Source of the DNA: Mesorhizobium sp. | GTDB lineage: Bacteria; Pseudomonadota; Alphaproteobacteria; Rhizobiales; Rhizobiaceae | Direction: 5' to 3' | Length of the DNA: 64,000 bases | Assembly (NCBI GenBank): GCA_004020875.1 | Contig: SAPZ01000001.1 | Coordinates: forward strand, 1-64,000 | In this document: piece after piece, positions 43,214 to 52,270 of the stretch | Layout of the letters: each line of letters begins with the position of its first letter | How positions within the stretch are numbered: the stretch's first letter is position 1 | Translations under genes and position numbers: made by a program | Notes under the pieces: model-generated | Seen by the model: only the letters and a program-made list of their open reading frames with translations | What the model was told of the DNA's origin: nothing | The model's database searches: none

Positions 43214-43963
43214 ATGGCCGAGACCGACAGCAGAAAAACCATCGTGCTCACCGGCGCAAGCCGGGGAATCGGCCATGCGACGGTGAAGCGTTTTTCGCGC
43301 GAGGGCTGGCGCGTGATCACCTGTTCGCGCCAGGCCTTTGCCGAGGATTGCCCGTGGCCTGCCGGCCCCGAGGATCACATCAAGGTCGATCTCGCCGACC
43401 AGGAGGACGTCGGCATCGCCGTTTCGGAAATCCGCCACCGGCTGGAGGCGCATGGCGGGCAACTGCACGCGCTGGTCAACAATGCCGGCATCTCGCCGAA
43501 GCTGAAGGATGGCAGCCGGATGAATTCGATCGAGACGCCGATGCATGTCTGGCGCGACGTCTTCCAGGTCAATTTCTTCGCGCCGATCATGCTGGCGCGC
43601 GGCCTGTTCAAGGAGCTCGCCGCCGCCAAGGGTTCGATCGTCAACGTCACTTCGATCGCCGGCACAAGGGTGCATCCATTCGCCGGCACGGCCTATGCGA
43701 CGTCGAAGGCGGCGCTCGGCTCGCTGACGCGCGAGATGGCGCATGATTTCGGCCCATACGGCATCCGCGTCAACGCGATCGCGCCGGGCGAGATTGACAC
43801 GGCGATCCTGTCGCCCGGCACCGACAAGATAGTTGAGACGATCCCGCTGAGAAGGCTGGGCGCCACCTCGGAGGTGGCCGACATCATCTATTTCCTGTGC
43901 TCCGGCCAGTCGTCCTACGTGACCGGCTCGGAAATCCACATCAATGGCGGCCAGCACGTTTAG
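43214..43963 (+). CDS. Short-chain dehydrogenase/reductase
   Basis: A 249-residue classical SDR. VLTGASRGIGHATVKRF is the cofactor loop, NNAGIS the structural motif, the catalytic Ser lies in NVTSIAG, and Tyr-x3-Lys in YATSK. The end VTGSEIHINGGQHV is canonical. It probably reduces or oxidises a hydroxy/keto substrate. It follows the PBP gene by 65 bp but has no functional link visible. The start at 43214 gives normal family length. Confidence 0.9.
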   Translation: MAETDSRKTIVLTGASRGIGHATVKRFSREGWRVITCSRQAFAEDCPWPAGPEDHIKVDLADQEDVGIAVSEIRHRLEAHGGQLHALVNNAGISPKLKDGSRMNSIETPMHVWRDVFQVNFFAPIMLARGLFKELAAAKGSIVNVTSIAGTRVHPFAGTAYATSKAALGSLTREMAHDFGPYGIRVNAIAPGEIDTAILSPGTDKIVETIPLRRLGATSEVADIIYFLCSGQSSYVTGSEIHINGGQHV

Positions 43964-44062
43964 AGCAATTCCAGGAAAAGTGTGAGCGGTTTTCCGTCCA
44001 GAATTGCGTAAAAACAAAGCGTTAGCGCGGTTCGCCGTTTCCACGAAACGGTGAAACGCTCT
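43963..44062. repeat. Rhizobial intergenic palindromic repeat, long copy
   Basis: Starts at the SDR stop codon with GAGCAATTCCAGGAAAAGTG, continues through GCGGTTTTCCGTCC and GAATTGCG and ends with GAAACGGTGAAACGCTCTAG. It contains inverted GCAATTC/GAATTGC and CCGTTTC/GAAACGG pairs. This element type is scattered between genes in Mesorhizobium and relatives. A shorter diverged copy is at 26878. It lies between convergent genes and may act in transcription termination. Confidence 0.7.
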
Positions 44063-44074
44063 AGGCGGCTGACT

Positions 44075-44992
44075 TCAAGCCATCGTGAGAACGGCCTTGC
44101 CGCTGAAGCTGCGCTGTCTGAGCGCGTCCAGGGCCTGACCGATGTCCGTCCAGGGCACCGTCATGGCCACTCGCGTTTCAAGCCGGCCGGCCACGATCAG
44201 ATCGAGCAGCGCGGCAATATCGGCGCCGATGGCTGAACCGGAGGTGTAATAGGCGAAGGTTTGTAGCCGCGCGCCTTCGTGGCCGGGAACGAACTGGCGG
44301 AATCCAACCGGCGTGAGCTCGCCGCTGCTCGAGCCGAACATGATGATCGTTCCACCCGGCGCGACGCGTTCGATCGCATCAGCCAGGCTCTTGCCGCCGA
44401 CCGACTCGGTGATCAGCGAAAACGGTCCCTCCGCCAGTTCGATCGACTCGACGATCTTCCCGGCGCCCAGATCGCGAAGGTCATCGTGGTGTCGGGCCGA
44501 GGCGATCGCCGTCACGGAAGCGCCTTGCTCGCACGCGATTTGGATCTGAAAGCGGCCGACCGCGCCGCTTGCGCCGGTGATCAGCACCCGCTGGCCGGCG
44601 AGATCGCCGCCTTGGCGCAAGGTCCTCAGCGCCGTCGTGCCCGCGACCGGCAGCGTGGCGGCGGAGGCGAAGCTGACAGCGTCGGGTATCACGGCGAGGC
44701 GGTCGGTCGGAACGGCGACATGCTCGGCCCAGCCGCCCTGGTCGACCAAGGCCGCGACGCGCGTGCCCGCGGCCGGGCCTGAGCCATCGGCCGCCGCGCG
44801 TTCCACGATGCCAACGATGTCCTGGCCGGGGATCCAGCCGTCGGGGCGGATGGCGAGCAGGCGCAACTCGCCACGGTTCAATGATGTCGCATGAACTATC
44901 ACCAATGCTTCATTTGAGTTGCAGTTGGGCTCGTCGACCTCTGTGAACTTGAGTTGGCTGGGGCTGTCGGAAGAAATAGCGAGAGCGAGCAT
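44075..44992 (-). CDS. Zinc-binding-dehydrogenase-family quinone oxidoreductase
   Basis: A 305-residue medium-chain reductase without zinc ligands, quinone-oxidoreductase-like. The GroES-like N-domain (GELRLLAIRPDGWIPGQDIVG) and Rossmann domain (VLITGASGAVGRFQIQIA) are clear. It uses NADPH to reduce quinones, enones or related electrophiles. It is divergent from an AraC regulator with a 124-bp shared promoter, so it is the likely target of that regulator. Confidence 0.87.
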   Translation of the reverse strand: MLALAISSDSPSQLKFTEVDEPNCNSNEALVIVHATSLNRGELRLLAIRPDGWIPGQDIVGIVERAAADGSGPAAGTRVAALVDQGGWAEHVAVPTDRLAVIPDAVSFASAATLPVAGTTALRTLRQGGDLAGQRVLITGASGAVGRFQIQIACEQGASVTAIASARHHDDLRDLGAGKIVESIELAEGPFSLITESVGGKSLADAIERVAPGGTIIMFGSSSGELTPVGFRQFVPGHEGARLQTFAYYTSGSAIGADIAALLDLIVAGRLETRVAMTVPWTDIGQALDALRQRSFSGKAVLTMA

Positions 44993-45078
44993 TGGCCACC
45001 TTTGAAATTGACGTCTGGAAGACCCGATCGATGCGACGATATCGGTGTGATCCTATCGACTTTCGTAATTGAAGAATT

Positions 45079-45103
45079 TAGATATAAAGCCAAATGATAT
45101 CTA
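45079..45103. promoter_or_regulatory. Inverted repeat in qor/araC divergent promoter
   Basis: TAGATAT and ATATCTA arms (7 bp, perfect) separated by 11 nt, ending 13 bp before the araC start. It is a candidate binding site for the AraC regulator or its autoregulation. AraC proteins more often bind direct repeats, so the assignment is tentative. Confidence 0.35.
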
Positions 45104-45116
45104 GAAACGGTCAAGC

Positions 45117-45923
45117 ATGAGACAGCCGCTTCGCTGGCCCTGGCTGGATTTCGACGTCGACGACGTGGCCGCGCCGGCGATCGCCGTCGGCGTCGACGTC
45201 ACCGAGACCAAGGCCGAGGTGCGCGAGCATTGGCACCGCAAGGGGCAGCTCGTCTTTGCGCTTGGCGGCGGCGTCACCTGCAGGGTTCCGACCGGGCTCT
45301 GGATGGTGCCGCCACATTGCGGGGTCTGGGTGCCGAGCCGGATGGAACACAGCAACATCGCGACCGCGAATGCGCGGATGTTCTTCGTCTATATCGAGCC
45401 CGGCGCCGCCGACCTGCCGGATCGGTGCAGCACGCTTTCGATCTCGCCGCTGCTGCGCGAGGTGATCATCGAGCTGTCGGAATGCGCGCCGGACGATCCG
45501 CGCTGCGATTTCCTGGGAAGGGTCCTGCTTGCCGAGCTGCCGCTTATGCCCGTCCAGCAATTGCACCTGCCGATCTCGGCCGAGCCTCGGCTGCGGCGGA
45601 TCGCGGAGGCACTGGCCGACGACCCCGCCGACCGCAGCACGCTAGCGGAGTGGGCGCATCGCTTGGCGCTTAGCGAGAGCAGCCTGGCGCGCCTCGCGGT
45701 GAAGGAGACGGGCCTGAGCTTCGGCCGCTGGCGCCAGCAGTTACACCTGATCGTGGCGCTCAGGGAACTGTCCGCCGGCGCCAGCGTGCAGCAGGTGTCG
45801 GGCGATCTGGGCTATGAATCCGTCACCGCCTTCATCACCATGTTCAAGAAGGCGCTGGGCAAGCCGCCGGCGAAATATCTCAGCGACATCGCGCGGAATG
45901 GCGGCTCCGCGTTCACGGCCTGA
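45117..45923 (+). CDS. AraC-family transcriptional regulator
   Basis: A 268-residue regulator. The N-terminal cupin-like sensor domain (HWHRKGQLVFALGGGVTCRVP) is followed by two C-terminal helix-turn-helices (LAEWAHRLALSESSLARLA and QVSGDLGYESVTAFITMFKK, then GKPPAKYL). This layout is found in regulators of drug- or quinone-response oxidoreductases. It is divergent from the quinone oxidoreductase and convergent with the Kef-type gene, with a 6-bp gap. Confidence 0.9.
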   Translation: MRQPLRWPWLDFDVDDVAAPAIAVGVDVTETKAEVREHWHRKGQLVFALGGGVTCRVPTGLWMVPPHCGVWVPSRMEHSNIATANARMFFVYIEPGAADLPDRCSTLSISPLLREVIIELSECAPDDPRCDFLGRVLLAELPLMPVQQLHLPISAEPRLRRIAEALADDPADRSTLAEWAHRLALSESSLARLAVKETGLSFGRWRQQLHLIVALRELSAGASVQQVSGDLGYESVTAFITMFKKALGKPPAKYLSDIARNGGSAFTA

Positions 45924-45929
45924 GAGGCA

Positions 45930-47729
45930 TCAAGCTGGCTGCGGGTTGATCGCCATGGCGAGCCCCGCCGGATCGGTGGGTTTGCCGGTCACCACCTCGA
46001 CGATGCCGCGGGCGATCTCACGCTCGCCCATGATCACGGTGTCGGCGCCGAGGCCTTTCAGGTGCTCGACCTCGGCGTCGGAGTGCGCGCGGGCGATCAC
46101 AGTGATCGCAGGATTGGCGGTGCGGGCTCGAAGCACGATCTGGCCGGACTCGAAGGCATTGGGGATGGCGAGGATCAGCCGCCTCGCGCCCTCCGGATTG
46201 GCGGCTGAGAAGACGTCCGCATTGGCGGCGTTGCCGGCGACGGTCTCGACGCCGTCCTCCCGCAGCTTCGCCAGCGTCTTGTCGGCATCCTCGATCACCA
46301 GGAACGGCAGGGCGGCTTCCTTCAGCGCTGCGCCCACCAAGCTGCCGACACGGCCATAACCGATCAGGATGGAATGGCCGGCAAGCGCAGTCTTGGGCGG
46401 CGGACCGTCTTCCTTTCCTGGGGCTGCCTGGACCGAGGCGACCTGGCCGGGCTCGGTGGCCGGGCCGATCGGCCTTTGCGCTTCGACCGGCGCGGCCTTT
46501 CCGGCGCGCTTTTCCAGCCACGGCTTCATCCAGTCGACAACCAGGAACATCAGCGGATTGAGCACGATCGAGAGGATCGCGCCGGCAAGGATCAGGTCTC
46601 GGCCCTGTTCTGGCAGGAGTTTCAGGCCGACGCCGAGCTCGGCAAGGATGAATGAGAACTCACCGATCTGGGCAAGGCTCGCCGAAATCATCAGCGCGGT
46701 CGCGATCGGATAGCGGAAGGCGATGACGATGACGAAGGCGGCGATCGACTTGCCGACGACGATGATGGCCAAGGTGGCGAGGATCGGCAGGCCGTTGCTG
46801 ATCAGGCTGAGAGGGTCGAACAGCATGCCGACCGAGACGAAGAACAGCACTGAGAAGGCGTCGCGCAGCGGCAGCGATTCCTCCGCCGCGCGGTGGCTGA
46901 GCTCAGACTCGCTCATGATCATGCCGGCGAAGAAGGCGCCGAGCGCCAGCGAGACGCCGAACAGCTTCGCCGCGCCGAAGGCGACGCCGAGCGCGATGGC
47001 CAGCACCGAGAGCCGGAACAGTTCCCGTGAGCCGGTATGCGCGACGTAATGCAGGATCCACGGTATGACCCTGCGGCCGACCACCAGCATGACGACGACG
47101 AAGGCGGCGACCTTGGCGAGCGTGATGCCGACAACGCCCCATATGCCGTAGCTGGCGGGCAGCGAGAGCAGGCTCGTATGATCCTCGACCTGCGGTTGGC
47201 CACCGAGCACGCCAGCGAGCGCGGGTAGCAGAACCAGCGCCAGCACCATGGCGAGATCCTCGACGATCAGCCAGCCGACGGCGATGCGGCCACGCTCGGT
47301 CTCGATCAGCCGCCGCTCCTGCAGCGCGCGCAAAAGCACCACGGTCGAGGCGACCGAAAGCGCGAGGCCGAAGACCAGGCCCGCGCCGAGGGACCAGCCG
47401 AGCAGCCAGGCAAGCCCGACGCCAAGCAGCGTTGCGAAGCCGATCTGCACGATGGCGCCCGGCACCGCGATGGCGCGGACGGACAGGAGATCCTTCAGCG
47501 AAAAATGCAGGCCGACGCCGAACATCAAAAGGATGACGCCGATTTCCGCGAGTTCGTTGGCAAGGCTGGCGTCGGCGACGAAGCCCGGCGTGTTAGGCCC
47601 GACAAGCACGCCGGCGACGAGATAACCGACAAGCGGCGGGATGCGGAAGCGGTTGGCTAAAGCCCCGAAGACGAAAGCCAGCCCCAGACCGGCGACGATG
47701 GTGGCGATAAGGGGCGTGTCATGCGGCAT
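45930..47729 (-). CDS. Kef/YbaL-type monovalent cation:proton antiporter
   Basis: A 599-residue CPA2-family transporter. About 12-13 membrane segments begin with LIATIVAGLGLAFVFGALA, including PPLVGYLVAGVLVGP and GVILLMFGVGLHFSLKDL. A cytoplasmic TrkA-N regulatory domain (HSILIGYGRVGSLVGAALKE) binds NAD(H)-type nucleotides. The start at 47729 (MPHDTPL) is used because upstream codons are Arg/Ser-rich shadow sequence. It probably mediates K+ efflux in exchange for protons under electrophile or pH stress. Confidence 0.92.
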   Translation of the reverse strand: MPHDTPLIATIVAGLGLAFVFGALANRFRIPPLVGYLVAGVLVGPNTPGFVADASLANELAEIGVILLMFGVGLHFSLKDLLSVRAIAVPGAIVQIGFATLLGVGLAWLLGWSLGAGLVFGLALSVASTVVLLRALQERRLIETERGRIAVGWLIVEDLAMVLALVLLPALAGVLGGQPQVEDHTSLLSLPASYGIWGVVGITLAKVAAFVVVMLVVGRRVIPWILHYVAHTGSRELFRLSVLAIALGVAFGAAKLFGVSLALGAFFAGMIMSESELSHRAAEESLPLRDAFSVLFFVSVGMLFDPLSLISNGLPILATLAIIVVGKSIAAFVIVIAFRYPIATALMISASLAQIGEFSFILAELGVGLKLLPEQGRDLILAGAILSIVLNPLMFLVVDWMKPWLEKRAGKAAPVEAQRPIGPATEPGQVASVQAAPGKEDGPPPKTALAGHSILIGYGRVGSLVGAALKEAALPFLVIEDADKTLAKLREDGVETVAGNAANADVFSAANPEGARRLILAIPNAFESGQIVLRARTANPAITVIARAHSDAEVEHLKGLGADTVIMGEREIARGIVEVVTGKPTDPAGLAMAINPQPA

Positions 47730-47946
47730 TGTCTTTTGCGCGCCTTTCGAAAATTCACGATGTCGGATGGGCGCCCGCCGAGGCCGTCGCCTTCGGGCAA
47801 TATGGTGGACGGAGCGGCGATGATGCAACCGCCGCCGCGCAGAAATCGACGCTGAAGAAGGGCGTGGACCGGAAAATCGGCGCCGCGCCGACAAAGAGGC
47901 GGCTTCGAGACGCGATCCAGCCTCGAGGCCGCTCTTCCTTCGTCGC

Positions 47947-48387
47947 CTACGCCGCTTGCAACAGATTCTCGATATCCGGAATCGTGTGGTTGGTGAGCGT
48001 CTTTGGGATCTCCGCCTGCACCTTCTCACTCACCTCCTTGTGCAGTTTCTGGCGCATCTCGCCAAGCACCTGCGGGGGCGCGATCAGCACGACCGCGTCG
48101 AATGCACCACGATGCGCGAGCTTGTAAAGCCGGTCTGCGATCTCGACAGCGAAACGTTCCTTGCCGAGGCGGTGCCAATCGGTTTCCTCAACGGCGCTGC
48201 GGGGGCCTTCGTTGCTCTGGCGGCCCGGCTTGTCCGTGCCCTGCTCGCGTGTGGCGGGGTTCTCCTGCTCCATCTCCTGTACCACCTCCAGGTTCGGGAA
48301 CTTGTTGTCGCCCTGGTTGCGCAGGAAAAGCGCCTTCTCACCATCGGCCACGACGACCCACAATCCGTGCTTCAGCTTGATGTTCAT
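47947..48387 (-). CDS. Host-attachment-family protein (PF10116-like)
   Basis: A 146-residue soluble protein. MNIKLKHGLWVVVADGEKALFLRN and FAVEIADRLYKLAHRGAFDAVVLIAPPQVLGEMR are characteristic of the family named protein required for attachment to host cells. The start at 48387 has a perfect AGGAGG 8 bases upstream. The fold resembles release-factor-1-like (baeRF) domains and the molecular function is unclear. It is a single gene between the antiporter and the sulfur cluster. Confidence 0.85.
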   Translation of the reverse strand: MNIKLKHGLWVVVADGEKALFLRNQGDNKFPNLEVVQEMEQENPATREQGTDKPGRQSNEGPRSAVEETDWHRLGKERFAVEIADRLYKLAHRGAFDAVVLIAPPQVLGEMRQKLHKEVSEKVQAEIPKTLTNHTIPDIENLLQAA

Positions 48388-48803
48388 GGCGTTCCTCCTT
48401 TGCTTGCGGATTGCCGACCGGTCGAGCCCAGATCGACAGAATGGATTGCTAGCCAAACGAGCCGCGGAGCAGGATTGTTCCGACCTGCCAGTGCGCTCTC
48501 AACTGCTCTCTCCAGGTGAGGCTGGCCATCGAGCGACAAGGTTGGCTTTAATCTACTAAGTTAGTAGAATTTAGAAAAAACTGTTTTGCCGCTTTCCGGA
48601 GCCGGTGCTAAAAATCGCGGCAGATCAGGGTGGTTTCTCACGCCGTTCTGGCTCTCTCATCCCCAAAGTAGAATTTTTTTCTCTTGCTCTTCGCGGCTGC
48701 GAAAAAGCGATTGCCTGCCGTTCGGCGACGCGCGAGTGCTTGCCTTCTGGTTTTTGGCCTGCCCGCGTAAAACTGCCAAACTGTTTCAATATTGCTCGTC
48801 GCC
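48388..48803. promoter_or_regulatory. Divergent promoter region before cysG
   Basis: A 416-bp region between the host-attachment gene and cysG. It has no convincing gene. It holds a 17-bp palindrome (48552-48568) and AT-rich tracts near 48570-48580 and 48669-48682 that could be promoter elements for the sulfur-assimilation operon. Confidence 0.45.
48552..48568. promoter_or_regulatory. Perfect 17-bp palindrome, candidate operator of sulfur operon
   Basis: TCTACTAA-g-TTAGTAGA. It is the only perfect long palindrome in the divergent region and lies about 235 bp before cysG. The shape suits a dimeric repressor of Rrf2/IscR-like or MarR type. No regulator gene is adjacent in the window. Confidence 0.5.
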
Positions 48804-50255
48804 ATGTCGCCAGCCAACGCCAAACTCAATGCCTTTCCCGTCTTCATGCGGGTCGACGGCCAAGCCGTAGCCATCGTCGGTAATGGCGAGGAAGCGCTCG
48901 CCAAGGCCAGGCTGGTTTCGCAGTCGAGCGCGGTGCTACGCATCGTCGCCGACAATGCCAGTGGCGGGCTGTTGGATTTCATCGCATCGATCGGCGCCGT
49001 TCACATCAATGCACCCTATGAGGCTGCCGCGCATCTCCAGGGTGCTGCCCTGGTGTTCGCTGCGAGCGGTGACGAGGCGCTCGATGGCCGCGTCGTCGAT
49101 GACGCGCGACGGCTGGGCATCCCGGTCAATGTGGTAGATCGCCCGGATCTTTGCGACTTCTTAACCCCGGCGTTGGTGAACCGCGCGCCGGTTGCGATTG
49201 CCATCGGGACCGAGGGTGCCGGACCGGTTCTGGCGCAGATGCTGCGTGTCCGCATAGACCGCATGCTGTCGCCGTCGCTCGGCCGGCTGGCCGCCTTGGC
49301 GGCTTCGTTCCGCGTTGCCGCCGAGCGGCTGCCGAAGGGTAGTCGCCGTCGTCGCTTCTGGAGCGACTTCTTCGCCGGCGCGCCGGCCAAGGCTATCGAA
49401 GCCGGTGACCACGCCCAGGCGCATGGCGCAGCGCTCGAGCTCCTGAGCGCGAATGCGCCGGCCGCGGGGCATATCGCGCTGGTCGGCGCCGGCCCCGGCG
49501 CGGAGGATCTGCTGACTTTGCGTGCCCACCGCCTGCTGATGGAAGCCGATGCCATCGTCTATGATGCGCTGGTGCCGGAGGCGATCGTCGGCATGGGGCG
49601 CCGCGACGCCGAGCGCCTGCCGGTCGGCAAGCGCAAGGGTTGCCATTCCAAGAGCCAGGAAGAGATCAACGCCCTACTCATCGAGCTCGGCCAGGCCGGT
49701 AAGCGCGTGGTGCGGCTGAAGTCCGGCGATCCGCTGGTGTTCGGACGCGCCGGCGAGGAAATGGCGGCGCTGCGCGAGGCCGGGATAGCGTATGAGGTGG
49801 TTCCGGGCGTCACCGCCGCCTTCGCCGCCGCCGCCGATTTCGAACTGCCGCTGACGCTGCGCGGGGTTTCGTCCTCAATGGTGTTCACCACCGGCCACGA
49901 CCTCAAGGGCAACTCGCTGCCCGACTGGGCAAAGCTTGCCGTCTCCGGTGCGACCGTTGCCGTGTATATGGGTCGCTCGGTCGCGGCGGAAGTCGCTGGA
50001 CGGCTGATCGAAGCCGGGTTGTCGCCGGACACGGCCGTGGCCGTCGTCGAGAATGCCAGCCTCGGCAATCGCCGCCGTTTCCACGGCACGCTTGCCGACC
50101 TGCCGTCGCTGGAAGAGCGCGCCGATCTCACCGGTCCGGTGATGACGATCATCGGCGATGCGGTCGCCGGCGCCAATTTCGAACAATCCGAGCCGCTCGC
50201 GGCACACAGGCATGAGGGCGCGGCTTCGGCCGCCGCCGAAGGAGTTCAACCATGA
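48804..50255 (+). CDS. cysG: Siroheme synthase CysG
   Basis: A 483-residue fused enzyme. The N-terminal domain (FPVFMRVDGQAVAIVGNGEEA) is precorrin-2 dehydrogenase/ferrochelatase. The C-terminal domain is uroporphyrinogen-III methyltransferase (VGAGPGAEDLLTLRAHRLL, VVRLKSGDPLVFGRAGEE). It makes siroheme for the sulfite reductase encoded by cysI downstream. The ATG at 48804 is preferred over a TTG 12 bp upstream. The stop overlaps the DUF2849 start, so the genes form one operon. Confidence 0.94.
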   Translation: MSPANAKLNAFPVFMRVDGQAVAIVGNGEEALAKARLVSQSSAVLRIVADNASGGLLDFIASIGAVHINAPYEAAAHLQGAALVFAASGDEALDGRVVDDARRLGIPVNVVDRPDLCDFLTPALVNRAPVAIAIGTEGAGPVLAQMLRVRIDRMLSPSLGRLAALAASFRVAAERLPKGSRRRRFWSDFFAGAPAKAIEAGDHAQAHGAALELLSANAPAAGHIALVGAGPGAEDLLTLRAHRLLMEADAIVYDALVPEAIVGMGRRDAERLPVGKRKGCHSKSQEEINALLIELGQAGKRVVRLKSGDPLVFGRAGEEMAALREAGIAYEVVPGVTAAFAAAADFELPLTLRGVSSSMVFTTGHDLKGNSLPDWAKLAVSGATVAVYMGRSVAAEVAGRLIEAGLSPDTAVAVVENASLGNRRRFHGTLADLPSLEERADLTGPVMTIIGDAVAGANFEQSEPLAAHRHEGAASAAAEGVQP

Positions 50256-50557
50256 AGGTTCTGACCGCAAACAGGCTCTCCGACGGCATCGCCGTCTGGT
50301 ATGCCGATGGCGGCTGGGCGGAGGCGGTCGGCCATGCCGATGTCGCGCACGACAAGGCGGCGGAGGACCGGCTGGAAGCGATCGGCGCTGCCGCCGCCGC
50401 CAACAACGAAGTTCTGGACGTCAACGTGATCGACGTCACAATTGTCGATGGATTGGTCGAGCCGGTGCGGCTGCGCGAGAAGATACGCGCCGCGGGCCCG
50501 ACGATTCACCCCGATCTCGGCAAGCAGGCGAGCCCGCAGGCGCAACGAGCCGCTTGA
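50252..50557 (+). CDS. DUF2849-family protein
   Basis: A 101-residue protein starting MKVLTANRLSDGIAVWYADGG, diagnostic for DUF2849, a small family almost always found between cysG and cysI in alphaproteobacteria. Function is not established, and a role in sulfite reduction is inferred from this fixed position. It overlaps the cysG stop by 4 bp and is followed 42 bp later by cysI. Confidence 0.85.
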   Translation: MKVLTANRLSDGIAVWYADGGWAEAVGHADVAHDKAAEDRLEAIGAAAAANNEVLDVNVIDVTIVDGLVEPVRLREKIRAAGPTIHPDLGKQASPQAQRAA

Positions 50558-50599
50558 ATCCAAGGAAGCAACGGGCGGACGCGCCCTGAAAGACGAAGC

Positions 50600-52270
50600 A
50601 TGTACCGTTACGACGAGTTCGACCACGATTTCGTTCAGGCCCGCGTCGCCGAGTTCAGCGACCAGGTGAAGCGCCGGCTTGCCGGCGAGATCACCGAGGA
50701 CCAGTTCCGGCCGCTCAGGCTGATGAACGGCGTCTACCTGCAGCTGCATGCGTATATGCTGCGCATCGCCGTGCCTTACGGCACGCTGAACAGCCGGCAG
50801 TTGCGCATGCTCGCCCATATCGCGCGCAAATACGACAAGGGTTACGGCCACTTCACCACACGCCAGAACCTCCAGTTCCACTGGCCGGCGCTTGCCGATG
50901 TTCCGGCGATCCTGGCCGATCTCGCCAGCGTCGAGATGCATTGCATCCAGACCAGCGGCAATTGCATCCGCAACGTCACCGCCGACCACTTCGCGGGGGC
51001 GGCCGCCGACGAGATCGCCGATCCGCGGCCCTATGCGGAAATCCTGCGCCAATGGTCCTCGGTTCATCCGGAATTTTCCTACCTGCCGCGCAAGTTCAAG
51101 ATCGCGGTGACGGGGGCCGAGCGCGACCGGGCTGCCATTCAGGCGCATGACATCGGCCTGCATCTGAAGAAGAATGCGGCTGGCGAATTGGGCTTTGCCG
51201 TCTATGTCGGCGGGGGTCTGGGCCGCACGCCGATGGTCGCCAAGAGGATCCGCGATTTCCTGCCGGAAGCCGATCTTCTGTCCTACTGCACGGCGATCCT
51301 GCGCGTGTACAACCTCTACGGGCGCCGCGACAACAAGTACAAGGCACGCGTCAAGATCCTGGTGCATGAGACCGGTGTCGAAGAGATCGCACGACAGATC
51401 GAGGCCGAATGGCAGCAGCTCAAGGACACCGAGCTGAAATTGCCGGAGCCCGATATCCAGGCGATCAATGCTTATTTCGCGCCTCCGGCGCTGTCGGCCC
51501 GACCGGAAGGTGATGCTCTCGTCAAGCAAGCCCGGCTCGATTCCAAGAGCTTTTCGGAATGGCTCGATCAGAATGTCGTGACGCACCGCCATCCCGATTA
51601 CGCGGCGGTGACGATCTCGCTCAAGGGCATCGGCGAGGTGCCCGGCGACGTCACCGACAGCCAGATGGAGGCGGTTGCCGACATTGCCGAGAAATACGCA
51701 TTCGACGAGCTGCGCGTCAGCCACGAGCAGAACCTCATCCTGCCGCATGTGGCGCGCGCCGATCTGAAGGCTGTCTATGACGCGCTCGTCGAGATTGGCC
51801 TGGCGACCGCCAATTCCAATCTGATCAGCGACATCATCTCCTGTCCTGGCCTCGATTATTGCTCGCTGGCCACGGCGCGCTCTATTCCGGTCGCCCAGGA
51901 AATCTCGCGGCGCTTCGCTTCGCTGGAGCGGCAGCGCGAGATCGGCGAGTTGAAGCTGAAGATCTCCGGATGCATCAACGCCTGCGGCCATCACCATGTC
52001 GGCCATATCGGCATTCTCGGCGTCGAGAAGAAGGGCTCCGAGCTTTATCAGGTGACGCTTGGCGGCTCGGCCGACGAGAACACGTCCGTGGGCGAGATCA
52101 TCGGTCGCGGCTTCTCCTCGGACGAGATCACCGATGCCATCGAGCAGATCGTCGACACCTATCTCGGCCTTCGGCTCAATTCCGACGAACGTTTTATCGA
52201 CGCCTACCGCCGTGTCGGTCCCGCGCCGTTCAAGGAGGCGCTCTATGCTGGCGAAACCAAGGCCGCTTGA
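50600..52270 (+). CDS. cysI: Nitrite/sulfite reductase hemoprotein (CysI-type)
   Basis: A 556-residue siroheme/[4Fe-4S] reductase. The cluster ligands are visible as Cys-x5-Cys (CPGLDYC, near residue 415) and Cys-x3-Cys (CINAC, near 458), and TRQNLQFHW is the ferredoxin-like repeat motif. In this context (cysG, cysH) it reduces sulfite to sulfide. Nitrite reduction is less likely. It overlaps cysH by 26 bp. Confidence 0.93.
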   Translation: MYRYDEFDHDFVQARVAEFSDQVKRRLAGEITEDQFRPLRLMNGVYLQLHAYMLRIAVPYGTLNSRQLRMLAHIARKYDKGYGHFTTRQNLQFHWPALADVPAILADLASVEMHCIQTSGNCIRNVTADHFAGAAADEIADPRPYAEILRQWSSVHPEFSYLPRKFKIAVTGAERDRAAIQAHDIGLHLKKNAAGELGFAVYVGGGLGRTPMVAKRIRDFLPEADLLSYCTAILRVYNLYGRRDNKYKARVKILVHETGVEEIARQIEAEWQQLKDTELKLPEPDIQAINAYFAPPALSARPEGDALVKQARLDSKSFSEWLDQNVVTHRHPDYAAVTISLKGIGEVPGDVTDSQMEAVADIAEKYAFDELRVSHEQNLILPHVARADLKAVYDALVEIGLATANSNLISDIISCPGLDYCSLATARSIPVAQEISRRFASLERQREIGELKLKISGCINACGHHHVGHIGILGVEKKGSELYQVTLGGSADENTSVGEIIGRGFSSDEITDAIEQIVDTYLGLRLNSDERFIDAYRRVGPAPFKEALYAGETKAA

